DNA of 64,000 nt from Leptospira sp. WS92.C1 (GTDB lineage: Bacteria; Spirochaetota; Leptospiria; Leptospirales; Leptospiraceae): NCBI RefSeq assembly GCF_040833975.1, contig NZ_CP162130.1, forward strand, positions 1,760,001 to 1,824,000. Direction: 5' to 3'. This document shows positions 17,959 to 27,541 of the stretch, one piece after another. The notes under the pieces are model-generated. The model saw only the letters and a list, made by a program, of their open reading frames with translations. It made no database searches and had not been told where the DNA came from. The first letter of the stretch is position 1. The number at the start of each line of letters is the position of its first letter. The position numbers and the translations under genes were made by a program.

Positions 17959-18558
17959 ATGATTCGAACTTTCTGGATATGGGTATTTCTTTGTTTGGGA
18001 CCAATCGGTTGTTTTTATTTTTCGCCGATCCGGACCATTCCTCTCAAACAAATTCCGGTTTCCGTAAATTGGGAAGAAAGAACCTAGGAAGCGACGAAAA
18101 TCCTGCAAGACCTGATTCGGATTCGTTCCGAACGATCCAATGTTCTTGCAAATGAAACATTCGGAAAGCTTGATATAAGAATTGTGCCCGGTTATGATAC
18201 AAAGGAATACGTTGAAAAAGTCCGAGAGATCGCAAAACCATATGGAATCGAAGTGGAAGTTTTCGACGAGATCGTACCCGATTTTTCTTCGGTTACATCC
18301 GATTTGTTTCAAATTTTGGCGAATGTTTCCAAGTCCAAAATTTCCGGAAGTGTCGCCGCTCCTTTTATGTCAGCGGGAAAGACGGATAACGCACGATTTC
18401 GGAGGATCGGAATCCAATGTTACGGATTGAATCCGGCCGTCCTTACCGCGACGGATACGGAAACTCTGCACGGAAAGGATGAGAATATCAGTATCGAAAA
18501 TTTAAAATTGGGATCGGTGATTCTATTTGAAACGTTGATTCAATATGCGACCCCTTGA
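17959..18558 (+). pseudogene. M20-family metallopeptidase remnant with internal deletion and nonsense codon
   Basis: The frame from ATG 17959 gives a membrane anchor (WIWVFLCLGPIGCFYF) and a short region ending EERT, then a TAG at 18085-18087 (codon 43). It continues in the same frame as EATKILQDLIRIRSER, the usual N-terminal helix of M20 carboxypeptidases. It then jumps straight to the lid/dimerisation domain (KLDIRIVPGYDTKEYVEKV) and the C-terminal part of the catalytic domain (GKTDNARFRRIGIQCYG, HGKDENISIENLKLG). The metal-binding N-terminal half (HxD and following) is absent, so an internal deletion removed roughly 200-300 codons. It cannot encode an active peptidase. Confidence 0.8.
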
Positions 18559-18844
18559 ATTTAAAAAGAAATCTGCATGGCAAGGAACCAAGAAAGACTG
18601 CGAATGAGCAGAATTTTATATTGTTTCATTTTCTCTTTATATGATGATGAGTTTGACTCTCAGTATTAATTTAGTCATACAAAAGAGAGCAAGGGTCGCG
18701 TCAACCTTTTTGAAACAGCCAGAATCCGAAGGAGGTCGTGTAAAGGGTGGTGTAGTCGCGGGTTTTCAGATTGGATTCTTTACATTTGACAGCGATGAGA
18801 TGATCTCGATAATCATCAAAATTCTTTCCCAGGAGAATCCAATC

Positions 18845-20329
18845 ATGACTCATAAACTCCGTTGGATCCTAACGATTTCGTTCTTAATGTTTTGTGTTTC
18901 CAATTGTAAAAAAGAATTGAGCGTTTCCATGGCAACGTCCACTTCCTTAAGCGATCAACTTGCGTTTGCGGCCTTAGGCGGAGGAAGTTGGAAACCGGAA
19001 AGTGGGGCCGAATTTGTAAAGATGCATTTTTATCCGGATGAAGGGTTCCAATTAAAACGAGTGGAAGTGGATTCGTGTAAAGGAGAATTTAACGATGCAG
19101 TGACCGCATACATCAACTTTGACGAGATCAGCGCCTCCGCCGATTTAGCCGGAAAAAAAGCGTCCGTAAAATTTGAAAACGCGGTGTTTGCAAGATCTGT
19201 GACGATCAATTTTCGAAAGAACAAGGACCTTTGTATCGGAGAGGTTCGGTTTTATGATGAAAAAGACAAACAATTCTCTCTTAAACTTCCCAAGATTGTG
19301 GAAGGATCGGCAAAGGCCTCCGAAACTCTAAGCCCCGTGTTGTCTTATGACGTGATGAATCTTTTTGATTCCAGATACGAATATGCGTGGGCGTCCGATA
19401 ACAAAGGAAAGGGACTCACTCTGGATTTTCGATTTAAGGAATCGCAAAGGATCAATCAAATCAAGATCTGGAACGGATATCAACGATCGGATCAGCATTG
19501 TTATTCCAACGGAAGATTGAAAGAAGCCACTCTTACCGGAGATAACGGTTATGTTCAAAAGATTCAAGTTCAGGACATACTCGGACCTCAGGTGATTCAG
19601 TTGGAAAAAACATTCGAAGGAACAAGTCTTCGTCTGACCGTAACCGATATTTTTGCGGGAAAATTGTATAAGGGACTTGTGTTAAGCGAAATTCGTTTTG
19701 GTAAGGATAATGATTGGTTGCTCATTAATCCGATCAGTCGTTCTCAAAGTATCGCGCGGGCCAATCATCTTCAGTTTACTCCTCCGAATCTGGATTTAAT
19801 TTTAAATCACGGACTCAGAGGTTTGGAGGTTTCTTCGATCCCGGCGGAAATACAAAGTACGGAAACAATTTCTAATTCGGACACCGCTTCCACGACTATG
19901 GAGGATTCAAATCAAAATCGGGTGGAATCGAATTGGTCCCTTCGTATGAGATCGGACGGTTCTTTTTTTATGGAAGGAAACACTCATGATCAAAGTAATA
20001 CTGACGACGGAACGTTGAGTCGCACGAGCAAGTTTTATGCGATTGGAAATTACGAAGTCAAGGAATCTTCGGCGGACGCGCTCAAACTGAGAGTTTTCGG
20101 ATATATGAGAAAATACTCATCTTCTTTCGAGGAAAAATACGGAGAAGGAGACATGGATTGCAACGGATGCGGAAGGGATTGCAATATGGGGACAACGGAT
20201 CCGGATAAAAAGGAAATCATATTTCAGGATTTTATCACCATCAAGAAGTTAAACGGTAACGTATATGTTCAGAATACAAGTCCGAACCGGAAGTTGGATT
20301 TTCAAATCCTGGAGATGACCCTGGAGTGA
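18845..20329 (+). CDS. Lipoprotein with discoidin-like/NADase-type glycan-binding domain
   Basis: A 494-residue protein with signal peptide and spirochaete lipobox FCVSNC (C21). I start it at 18845 because AGGAG lies eight bases upstream; the open frame extends to 18641 without support. The middle part (about 165-300) has the pattern [35 protein letters not shown] and LSEIRFG. This fits F5/8-type (discoidin) or NADase-type glycan-binding domains that occur in many Leptospira lipoproteins. The C-terminal third carries a CNGCGRDC cluster. It probably sits on the periplasmic or outer surface and binds a glycan. The next gene overlaps its stop and may be co-translated. Confidence 0.72.
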   Translation: MTHKLRWILTISFLMFCVSNCKKELSVSMATSTSLSDQLAFAALGGGSWKPESGAEFVKMHFYPDEGFQLKRVEVDSCKGEFNDAVTAYINFDEISASADLAGKKASVKFENAVFARSVTINFRKNKDLCIGEVRFYDEKDKQFSLKLPKIVEGSAKASETLSPVLSYDVMNLFDSRYEYAWASDNKGKGLTLDFRFKESQRINQIKIWNGYQRSDQHCYSNGRLKEATLTGDNGYVQKIQVQDILGPQVIQLEKTFEGTSLRLTVTDIFAGKLYKGLVLSEIRFGKDNDWLLINPISRSQSIARANHLQFTPPNLDLILNHGLRGLEVSSIPAEIQSTETISNSDTASTTMEDSNQNRVESNWSLRMRSDGSFFMEGNTHDQSNTDDGTLSRTSKFYAIGNYEVKESSADALKLRVFGYMRKYSSSFEEKYGEGDMDCNGCGRDCNMGTTDPDKKEIIFQDFITIKKLNGNVYVQNTSPNRKLDFQILEMTLE

Positions 20330-20928
20330 AACCGATAAAAAGTCGAATTCGGATTTTGTTTTTACTGCTTTGGCTTTTCGGATGTAAAAAGGAAACTTCA
20401 AATTCTCAAACGGTAAGTTGGGAACGGATTTTTTCCGATCTTAACCGTCAGATTCGAGTCAGTATCCTTTGGGAGAAAAAAGGCTTTCCGTTTGAGATGG
20501 AACTTTATGAAGGTGCATCCCAAAGACCGGTCGATCTCTGGGCTACCGGAAGTGTGAAGAGTTTAGCCGAAGCTCCGGTTTCCTCACGGATTGTGGGAAA
20601 CGATCTCTATCTCAAACCCGGTTCCAAAAAAAAATTCGTGCTGGTCGTAAAGAATACGACCGATCAGGATTTTTATTTTTTTGCTGCCCCACATTCGATG
20701 GAACCCGCGGAAGGTTCTTTAGGATTTAAGTTCAAGTGTCTTTGTATCAACCACGCGTTTTATATTCCTCCGGGGGAAATTTGGTATCGGGTTGTGGAGC
20801 TGAGAACCGGTGCGGAGGCGATGGTTAAGGAACTCAAAATCGCCCATACTTTGGTGGGAATGGACGAGGAGCGAATTCAAATCTATCAAAAGAGAATCGG
20901 AGCAGGGAATTCCTCCGGAGATGATTGA
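20326..20928 (+). CDS. Small lipoprotein with H...CxCxxH motif (possible metal site)
   Basis: A 200-residue protein starting with GTG at 20326, overlapping the previous stop as GTGA. Signal peptide with lipobox LFGC (C20). The second half reads like a cupredoxin-type beta sandwich: [21 protein letters not shown], then [17 protein letters not shown] and WYRVVEL. H123, C138, C140 and H143 could bind a metal such as copper. No established family name comes to mind, so function is unknown. It is probably exported together with the glycan-binding lipoprotein upstream. Confidence 0.65.
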   Translation: MKPIKSRIRILFLLLWLFGCKKETSNSQTVSWERIFSDLNRQIRVSILWEKKGFPFEMELYEGASQRPVDLWATGSVKSLAEAPVSSRIVGNDLYLKPGSKKKFVLVVKNTTDQDFYFFAAPHSMEPAEGSLGFKFKCLCINHAFYIPPGEIWYRVVELRTGAEAMVKELKIAHTLVGMDEERIQIYQKRIGAGNSSGDD

Positions 20929-21011
20929 TAAAAACAGATCTTTGCGGTGGATTTGAGTTCTGAATGCGAAAAAATCGGCAAACGGATGTTCGAACCGATC
21001 GATCTTTTTTC

Positions 21012-21704
21012 TCAGTGAAGCGGTTTGATGTTTCCCGTGTTGCCGCTTGGACCGCCGCAGAGGACGATTTTGTTTTCGATTTTACAGTTTCTTTTGGATC
21101 CGTCACGTGTTGAACTCAAGGTTCCTTCGGACGAATTTTTTTCGTCTTGGAATTCCCCTTCATAAATACTTGTATCCGGAAAACGAACCTTACCAGGGCC
21201 GATCAAAGATCCTGCTTGGAAGGTCCCTTCTAATATGGCCCCGTTTTTAAAAACATAAGTGCCTTTGCCGTCTTTGAGGTCATCCTTAAAGATACCGTCA
21301 AATTTGTCTCCGTTTGTATATCGGATTTTTCCGGAACCGTTTCTCATATCGTCCAAAAATCCGCCCTTGTATTCGTCGCCGTTGTCATAGACAAAGGTTC
21401 CGTTTCCAGTCGTACAATTTCCTTCGATACAACCCTTTCCGTCTTTTGAATCGGGGGTTTCCGAACGATCGGAAACGTCTGTCGTTTCCGCCTCTCTTTC
21501 CGTTTTTTTGTCTTCAATGTAGGTCGAACTTTCGACCCTGTTTGCGGATTCGTTGGGTTCCGTTTTGAGATTTCCCCCGGAGCAATTGCTCAATAAAAAA
21601 AGGAACATAACAAGAAAACTCGGAAGCCCGATACTTGGGTTTTGTTTCAATGTTCGAACGGATGGATTTGATTTCGTTTTGATATATGTTTGCAAGAGTA
21701 TCAT
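21012..21704 (-). CDS. MORN-repeat lipoprotein
   Basis: About 230 residues from the ATG at 21704; the open frame reaches 21821, but no start has a clear ribosome site. A hydrophobic stretch ending [10 protein letters not shown] is a spirochaete lipobox. It is followed by an acidic low-complexity linker (about residues 45-90) and about four MORN repeats ([44 protein letters not shown]). MORN repeats form beta-hairpin stacks used for protein or membrane contacts. It is likely anchored in the inner or outer membrane. The C-terminal tail has two cysteines ([13 protein letters not shown]) that may pair. Confidence 0.75.
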   Translation of the reverse strand: MILLQTYIKTKSNPSVRTLKQNPSIGLPSFLVMFLFLLSNCSGGNLKTEPNESANRVESSTYIEDKKTEREAETTDVSDRSETPDSKDGKGCIEGNCTTGNGTFVYDNGDEYKGGFLDDMRNGSGKIRYTNGDKFDGIFKDDLKDGKGTYVFKNGAILEGTFQAGSLIGPGKVRFPDTSIYEGEFQDEKNSSEGTLSSTRDGSKRNCKIENKIVLCGGPSGNTGNIKPLH

Positions 21705-21821
21705 AATTTTTGAATACGAAATAAAATCGCTTCTGCCAACATTCATAGCCAAAATATTATCTAGTAAATCTCGACCTGTCAAATCGAATTTCATTTTAGA
21801 GGCCCCGAGGCTCATATTCAC

Positions 21822-22197
21822 AATCGATTGATAAACGAAAGGAATTTAAAACGGATTTTATGATATAAAAATAAGCAAAAAATTACTTAAGATCCATATA
21901 ATAAAATCCGACCCTAATCTGCGTGTTTTTTCTGCGAATTATAAACGTAACCAACCTTAGACATAAGTCCTAAATTTTTATTATAAAAAGTATCCGTAAT
22001 TTATGCGTATCCGAATCGTTTTCTGAGTATAAGAATCTGTCCCAAGGCAACTCAGCATCTCACTCTTGGACGCTGATGCATAGAGAAGCGTTCTGTCGAG
22101 TTCTGTAGCTTGATCTTTTTGGCAAAGTAAATACAGGGATGAACACGCTGTAAATTTCAAAGATAGATCGTCTCTTTTGAGTGTGGAGCTTTATTAT
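21822..22197. other. Intergenic region
   Basis: About 370 bases between two leftward genes. AT-rich, with no coding frame, repeat or RNA that I can recognise. The promoter of the MORN lipoprotein gene should lie at its left end. Confidence 0.4.
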
Positions 22198-23064
22198 CTA
22201 TGTTTCCTTTTTGAACTGAATCGTTTCTAAAGTTCCGGCTATCAAAATCAAAGTTCCTCCGATGAGTTCCCGATAACTCGGAATATCTCCCAAGACCAAC
22301 CATGCAAGAAGAATGGAATATACTGGTTGAATACCTGACAGAATTCCCGCGGTTTTGAGTTTCAACTGAAACATCGATTTTACATACAGAGTATGGGCGA
22401 AGGCAGTAAAAAAGATTCCAAGCAAAAAGATCGGTCCTAAAGATTTGATTTCGATCGGAATCGTTTCCGAATAACAAACCGGCGCCAGTATAAACGCGGA
22501 TGCCAAGGATTGAACGAACATCACTTGAGGACTGCTATGATGAGAAAGATATTTTTTGCTTAATAAATTTCGGAATGCGAAGGTCAAAGAAGAAAGAAGC
22601 CCTGCGATGATCCCTAAAAATAAATCGTTTCCAGGTTTGAATTCCGGAATTAGAATTCCGACTCCCAGTAATATCAAAAGTGCGAGTAAAATATCCTTCC
22701 ATCGGGGACGACTGGAGAAATAAATCGGTTCTATAAAAACAGTTACCATCGGATGTGTAAAAAGGGTTAGGACTGCGATTGCGGGAGAGGCGAGTCTTGC
22801 GGAAGTAAAAAAGAAAATCCAGTGAACCGCTAAAAGAATCCCGCTTCCGAGACCCGCGAAATTTTCCGTCTTGGTTGGAAAGAAAATAGGTTTGTCTCTC
22901 CACTTTAAAAAAAGGTACAATCCTGCGCTTGCAAAAAAGGTTCTTCCAAACGTGATCATCCAGACGCTTTCGTCGATCAATTTGGCAAAAAGGACGTTCC
23001 CGCTGATGAGGATCATAGCAAATTGAAATTCTAAAAAGATTTTTGTTTTGGATTCGGAAGACAT
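22198..23064 (-). CDS. EamA/DMT-family membrane transporter
   Basis: A 288-residue protein with about ten hydrophobic helices arranged as two five-helix repeats, typical of the EamA (drug/metabolite transporter) family. Helix 1 carries ISGNVLFAKL and the first repeat ends in the charged loop KWRDKPIFF. The second repeat has GLLSSLTFAFRNLLSKKYL and a C-terminal helix ELIGGTLILIAGTLE. Family members export or import small metabolites. The substrate cannot be predicted. It follows the desaturase gene on the same strand but is separated by a likely terminator, so it is probably a separate unit. Confidence 0.83.
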   Translation of the reverse strand: MSSESKTKIFLEFQFAMILISGNVLFAKLIDESVWMITFGRTFFASAGLYLFLKWRDKPIFFPTKTENFAGLGSGILLAVHWIFFFTSARLASPAIAVLTLFTHPMVTVFIEPIYFSSRPRWKDILLALLILLGVGILIPEFKPGNDLFLGIIAGLLSSLTFAFRNLLSKKYLSHHSSPQVMFVQSLASAFILAPVCYSETIPIEIKSLGPIFLLGIFFTAFAHTLYVKSMFQLKLKTAGILSGIQPVYSILLAWLVLGDIPSYRELIGGTLILIAGTLETIQFKKET

Positions 23065-23179
23065 ATTTCTTTCTCTTTAACCAAAGGACGAGAAAACCCG
23101 CGATTGGAAAACAAATTTGATTTTTTAGCGTGAAAGAAAGTGAAAAAGAAGAAAAACTGTTTTGGGAATGTAACACAAG

Positions 23180-23215
23180 AATCTCTTCCCTGCCAAACAA
23201 AGCAAGGAAGAGATT
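23180..23215 (-). terminator. Probable transcription terminator of the desaturase gene
   Basis: AATCTCTTCC (23180-23189) and GGAAGAGATT (23206-23215) form a perfect 10-bp stem with a 16-base loop just after the stop of the desaturase gene. The tail on the minus strand is only moderately T-rich (TCTTGTGTT), so termination may be weak. Confidence 0.5.
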
Positions 23216-23224
23216 GGAAATCGA

Positions 23225-24307
23225 CTAACCCGCTTGAGATTTCGCAGCGTAGTATCTGTTTGCCCGAAACATACTTTCGAAATCGTTAAACCGGATGCCG
23301 TATCGTTTCATCGCAGGATGAACATATGGAGTCACCATCTGTCTTAGATAAAAGGGCTGATTTACGACGAAGTGATGGATTGTGTGAGTGCTTCCAAAGT
23401 TAAAACAGAAAAGATGAAGCGGGGCCAAGAACCAGGCGTTTAAAACTTGAGTCTGATGATTGATATTTTTCACGTCCCCATAATAATGCATATTGGAAGA
23501 AATGATCTGAATGCTGGATTGACGGATCCAATTCGGAATCATATAAATTACCGCGATCGTGTTTAGAAATGTACGCACGGATTCTAAAATTGCCGGATAG
23601 GGAATGGAAATCGGAGAACCCAAGATCAGATTTCCATAGTGAATGAGATTTAGGCCTAAGAAGTTATACCAAAGAGTGTAAAATACCACGAGCCAGGGCC
23701 AGCTTTCTTTTACGATTTCCTTTTTTTTAAATTTAGGAGCCTCTTTTGCGAGTTTGCGAAAGTTGAGAATGGCAGAAATATTTCCGTCGATCATCGCAAA
23801 AAGACGGAGGATTCCGATTTTCATTCCGTTGCCGATCAGTCTTTCTTCGATATCCTCTTTATTTCCTGAAACCTTGTGGTGTAAGGTATGAATCATTCTC
23901 CGATACCAGGGACTGACTGTGTTTCCGCGAAAAATCCAGACGATCCAGAAAAGAATGTCCTGTATCTTCTCGTTATCTTTAAAATACAGGTTATGAATCG
24001 TATCGTGTTCGATTTCGTGCAACAAGGAGGCAAAGATCGCGTTAGACACGATTGCAAGCCACGCAGGAATCATACCCTCAATATAAAGTCCTGCACCTAT
24101 GATCATCATTGTAGCCGATCCAAATGTGATAGATGCGCCCAAAAGATTTTGGTGATTTAGAATTGAAAATTTTTTTCTTAGATTTCGGTCCCGAAATCGA
24201 ATCCAGCGCATAATTTTTATATTTTTTTCCCGAACTAAAAGAGTTTGCCATTTCTTCGGTTTTCTCATGGGAAAAATTTCGTTTTTCGCCATTGTCAGAG
24301 TGTTCAT
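23225..24307 (-). CDS. Membrane fatty acid desaturase-like protein
   Basis: A 360-residue integral membrane protein with the three histidine boxes of the di-iron desaturase/hydroxylase superfamily: HEIEHDTIH (H97, H101, H105), HTLHH (H140, H143, H144) and HTIHHF near residue 306. Four or more membrane helices lie between them. These residues bind the two irons that activate O2. The likely substrate is a fatty acyl chain or other lipid; it could also be a hydroxylase. The start at 24307 is backed by AGAGGA six bases upstream. An EamA transporter follows downstream and the AraC-type regulator lies upstream on the same strand. Confidence 0.82.
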   Translation of the reverse strand: MNTLTMAKNEIFPMRKPKKWQTLLVREKNIKIMRWIRFRDRNLRKKFSILNHQNLLGASITFGSATMMIIGAGLYIEGMIPAWLAIVSNAIFASLLHEIEHDTIHNLYFKDNEKIQDILFWIVWIFRGNTVSPWYRRMIHTLHHKVSGNKEDIEERLIGNGMKIGILRLFAMIDGNISAILNFRKLAKEAPKFKKKEIVKESWPWLVVFYTLWYNFLGLNLIHYGNLILGSPISIPYPAILESVRTFLNTIAVIYMIPNWIRQSSIQIISSNMHYYGDVKNINHQTQVLNAWFLAPLHLFCFNFGSTHTIHHFVVNQPFYLRQMVTPYVHPAMKRYGIRFNDFESMFRANRYYAAKSQAG

Positions 24308-24643
24308 CGCGATTCCTCTTTCGATTTTAAGTTGAGGGATTGTAGACCCGTTTGCGAAATTCGTCGTCTCATTCTATCGATTCAGTCTTTGTCTTTTGAC
24401 CGAATCGATAAATTGCGCCTTGCGTCACGCCCCTAGGAAGTGACGCAATCAAACGCAGTAAGGGCATTGATTCTCAGCGTAGCTGAGACTGAACACCCCA
24501 TGGGAAGCAAATACAGACTGTTTCGAAGGGTCCAATGAAACGATTTTCTTTCGAACGCAAATGCTCGTTTTTTCTTTTCCCGACAAAGTATTTGCAGTGA
24601 AAATTTGCTTGCTGCCGGACTTAAAGTCCGTCCCAAAGTAAAA
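24308..24643. other. Hairpin-rich intergenic region
   Basis: About 335 bases without a credible gene. It contains two perfect short inverted repeats (24420-24448 and 24472-24488) and a copy of a dispersed repeat (24599-24650) that runs into the end of the AraC-type gene. Confidence 0.5.
24420..24448. repeat. Inverted repeat TTGCGTCAC/GTGACGCAA
   Basis: TTGCGTCAC at 24420-24428 and GTGACGCAA at 24440-24448 are perfect 9-bp arms around an 11-base loop. No T-run follows on either strand, so it is not an obvious intrinsic terminator. It could be an operator or a repeat-element hairpin. A second hairpin (TCTCAGC gta GCTGAGA, 24472-24488) follows 24 bases later. Confidence 0.6.
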
Positions 24644-24650
24644 TCAGCGG
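24599..24650. repeat. Dispersed intergenic repeat with CGGACTTxAAGTCCG palindrome, copy 1
   Basis: About 50 bases resembling 43472-43523: both read TTGCTTGCT, then CGGACTTxAAGTCCG, a few variable bases and AAAATC. The palindrome itself is 24616-24630. This copy overlaps the last codons and stop of the AraC-type regulator gene. A shorter third copy of the palindrome is at 33780-33794. Confidence 0.7.
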
Positions 24651-25813
24651 AATTTGTTTGTCTTTGGGGCTTTTATCCGGTATTCGCTCGGGGTTGCACC
24701 CGTATGTTTCTGAAACGCGCGATTGAAAGAGGATTTCGTTCTGAAACCGACGGAATAGGCGATATCCAAGATACTTTTATCCGGTTCTTGGGTCAAGAGG
24801 CTGCAGGCTTCTGCAACTCGATAATCGTTTACAAAGACAGAGAAATTTTTACCCAATTCTTGATTTAAGAATTCGGAAACCTGATGTGTGGAAAGGGCTA
24901 ATTCGTCCGCTAAGTCTCCCAGTCCGAGTTCTTCGTCTCGATACAAAAAATCCTTTTCCATGAGTTGAATCAGGTTCTCGCGAAGAATGTTCCGATCGAC
25001 TCCGATCAAAAGAGAGCGAGCGTATTTTTCACGGGTAGCTTGCGTGACTTCTTGCAATTTTTGAAAAAATCCGGGATACCGATGTCCTATCAAATACGCG
25101 AAGCAGAGAGTGATTCCCATTCCCCCCGAAGAGAGAATCAGAAAGTCGGAAATTTTGGTGATAAAAAAAACGGCTCCTAAACTCAGATGAAAGAGGGAAG
25201 TCACGATCAAGAAGCCGAGGATGCATGCGGTCGGTTCCGATTTCCAAACCTCCCATCTCCACAAGTATCGAGAGCTTTTCAAAACAAGAGAGATGTAAAA
25301 CGCGATTCCAAAAATGGCAGGGAGCAAAATCCAGTCGAGTGGACTGGGAAAAATTCTATCTACAAAAGAAGTTCGGATCAGAGAGGACACGTCATCAAAC
25401 CAAAAAGAAACGATGAGATAAAGTATGCATCCGCTCGCAGGAAGAATGCAGTGAATGAAAGCGCGTTTTTGAGAATCAAGGAACGGTTCTCCCGTGCTAA
25501 CCTTGTAGATTCCATACAAAACGGGTCCTACAGAATACAGTGCAGGAATATGCAATAAAATCAACCAGGTCAGAGACGAATTGTCGGACGTTAGAATGGC
25601 GATCGAACTTCCTTGTAAGATAGACATTCCTAAAAAGAGAATTCCTAAAAGAAAATTGAGTTGGTTTTTATGGAGAAGGACGATCTGTCCCAAGGACATC
25701 AAACATCCTAAGGAAGAGCCGAAAATTCCCATCCAATGAAAGACTTGGAGAATCTCGTCCGAGAGAAAATTTACTGATATGCGGGAGAATAAGCCGAATT
25801 CAGACACAATCAC
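24644..25813 (-). CDS. AraC-family transcriptional regulator with N-terminal membrane domain
   Basis: A 389-residue protein. Residues about 20-250 contain around seven hydrophobic helices. The C-terminal 100 residues are an AraC/XylS double helix-turn-helix: LADELALSTHQVSEFLNQ is the first HTH, and DIAYSVGFRTKSSFNRAFQK with TPSEYR is the second HTH and signature. Such membrane-anchored AraC proteins are thought to read a signal in the membrane or periplasm and bind DNA from there. The neighbouring desaturase gene on the same strand is a possible target, which is speculation. Its 3' end is overlapped by a dispersed repeat, so the last residues may have been changed by that insertion. Confidence 0.85.
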   Translation of the reverse strand: MIVSEFGLFSRISVNFLSDEILQVFHWMGIFGSSLGCLMSLGQIVLLHKNQLNFLLGILFLGMSILQGSSIAILTSDNSSLTWLILLHIPALYSVGPVLYGIYKVSTGEPFLDSQKRAFIHCILPASGCILYLIVSFWFDDVSSLIRTSFVDRIFPSPLDWILLPAIFGIAFYISLVLKSSRYLWRWEVWKSEPTACILGFLIVTSLFHLSLGAVFFITKISDFLILSSGGMGITLCFAYLIGHRYPGFFQKLQEVTQATREKYARSLLIGVDRNILRENLIQLMEKDFLYRDEELGLGDLADELALSTHQVSEFLNQELGKNFSVFVNDYRVAEACSLLTQEPDKSILDIAYSVGFRTKSSFNRAFQKHTGATPSEYRIKAPKTNKFR

Positions 25814-25877
25814 GAAGGCTTAAAAAGGAGGGGCTGTCAAGGGAGAAAAGCAAATGCCTCTCCCCCTTGTTGAAAGA

Positions 25878-26153
25878 TCAGTATCGAGACCTTGATTTTT
25901 CTGGGAACGGTTTTTTAGGAAGCGCTTCGTTGACTTTGATTTCTCTTCCACGGATTTGAGTTCCGTTTAAGCCATCAATCGCTGCATTTCCTTCGTCTTT
26001 GTTCGCCATTTCCACAAATGCTAATCCCCGGGATTTGCCGGAAAGTTTATCAGTGATGATGCGTACAGAGGTTACTTCTCCAAAAGATTCAAAAGCTTTA
26101 CGGAGATCGTCTTCGGTTGCCTGATAGGCGAGGTTGCCTATGTAAATGTTCAT
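25878..26153 (-). CDS. RNA-binding protein with single RRM domain
   Basis: A 91-residue protein consisting of one RNA recognition motif. RNP2 is IYIGNL (residues 3-8) and RNP1 is KSRGLAFVEM (40-49), with the usual beta-alpha-beta pattern and a basic C-terminal tail (KKPFPEKSRSRY). Bacterial RRM proteins of this size bind single-stranded RNA and are often induced by cold or stress. It is monocistronic: the AraC-type gene begins 65 bases downstream, and more than 1 kb of gene-poor DNA lies upstream. A long untranslated leader could lie in that DNA, but I see no conserved structure in it. Confidence 0.9.
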   Translation of the reverse strand: MNIYIGNLAYQATEDDLRKAFESFGEVTSVRIITDKLSGKSRGLAFVEMANKDEGNAAIDGLNGTQIRGREIKVNEALPKKPFPEKSRSRY

Positions 26154-27541
26154 GAGAAAGGGTCCTTACAAAAAATTACTGGCTTTCAATCTGAATAGGA
26201 TAACAAGGTGAGACCAATCCATCGGCTGGTTCGGGAGAGATGACCTTTCCTGGTTGCTACATAGTTCAAAAGTTCTCAACTGACCCGGGAAAAGGCAGCT
26301 AAAAATTCCAGTCGCGCTTACGGTAATCATGGTCAAAAAAATGTCAAGAAAATCTCACATTTTATTGGCTGAACTTTTGAAATTCAAAGCGGGTTCCGTG
26401 TATTTTGGGATCGAATTTTAAAATCAACCCGCCTATGTCTCTCAGAAACGAGTATTTGCTCACTTCTCCATTTGTTTTTTTAAAAGCGAGTTTTTGAAAA
26501 AAGAAGAATGAAAGTTTTTGGGAACATAAGCATTTTCTGATTTTCCATTTATCTTCCCAAGCGTTCACGGACAAACATTCCGTTTTTTGAGTACAAAGAA
26601 AAAATCGATTTTTTATAATCCAATTCGACTTTTATAATTTTTCTTTTGTATGTAACACGGGAAGTCTTGTGAGCAGGGAGCGACTTGAATTTTAAAAATG
26701 GCTGTCTATAAAAAAAGACAGGATGTGTTTTGTGTGAATTCCTACCGTTTTCGGTTTTTAACAATGGATTTATTTTGGGTTTTGAAAATTGCAAGAGAGG
26801 GAGGGGGGAATTGATATTGATTTCTGCGATTTGTAAGAGTTCGCACAACACCAGCTTTTATAAGAAATCTGTTCTTCACCAAAAAACGGTCTCTAGGAAA
26901 ATCGAAAATTCATTTTTCAATATCGCTTGTTATTTATAAAGAATTGAGGGAGTTCCTACTTTTTTTCCAAAAACGACGAGAATATAAACCTGAAATCAGG
27001 AAACTCTGCATTCAGGCTGCTCTCTGTTTCTTTTCTTTGTGAATTGAGAAGAAGAATGGAAACAAAAGCGTGTAGCTTGTGAGAACGATTGCTTTCGGAT
27101 CCAAACAGATTTCTTTTTTGTAAATCGAAAGACAAAAAAAAGACATACTTTTCTTTTATGACACTCACATCGACGACGAAGGATTTCAATATCGGAAGTT
27201 TTTAAAACTTCGTCATCCGAAGAACGAGAGCTCACTTACGTGATCAGCGCAAGGAAGCAAGGGATCCGATTCTTTACACTGAACATCAAAAATACAAGCG
27301 ATCCACTTCGGATTAAAAAAATAAGAAATTACAAATCGCTTCTTGTGTATTTTTAGGAACACAGTTTATTTTGTTTTTTTGTGTCTTAAAAAAACGAAAT
27401 CTTGTCTAAAAAACTAATTTCAAATTCATGATTCTCTGTATTCTAATACGGGCGAAAGAATTTTGACTGATTTTAAAATTATGAGCATTGATTCACAATT
27501 TAACTGATCGCCTGCAAGATAAAATAGGTATTTTGATTTCA
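26154..27541. other. Long gene-poor region
   Basis: Nearly 1.4 kb between divergently transcribed genes without a believable gene. Several frames of 60-100 codons exist on both strands but overlap one another, are Phe/Lys/Ser-rich and lack ribosome sites. Degenerate copies of the GAGTTCCTAC motif occur at about 26735, 26829 and 26949. The region is probably decayed coding and repeat sequence plus promoters. Confidence 0.5.
26947..26967. repeat. Dispersed motif GGGAGTTCCTACTTTTTTT, copy 1
   Basis: The 19 bases GGGAGTTCCTACTTTTTTT recur exactly at 54551-54569. Related forms are GAGTTCCTACAATG at about 48984 and AGAGTTCGCAC at about 26828. All copies are intergenic. Confidence 0.55.

Noticed and set aside
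24433..24636. 67-codon minus-strand frame
   Set aside because: It spans two hairpins and a dispersed repeat and has no ribosome site.
26362..26939. Several short frames on both strands, including MCEFLPFSV and MLCELLQIAEI starts
   Set aside because: They overlap each other, are low-complexity Phe/Lys/Ser sequences, lack ribosome sites, and arise partly from the GAGTTCCTAC repeat.
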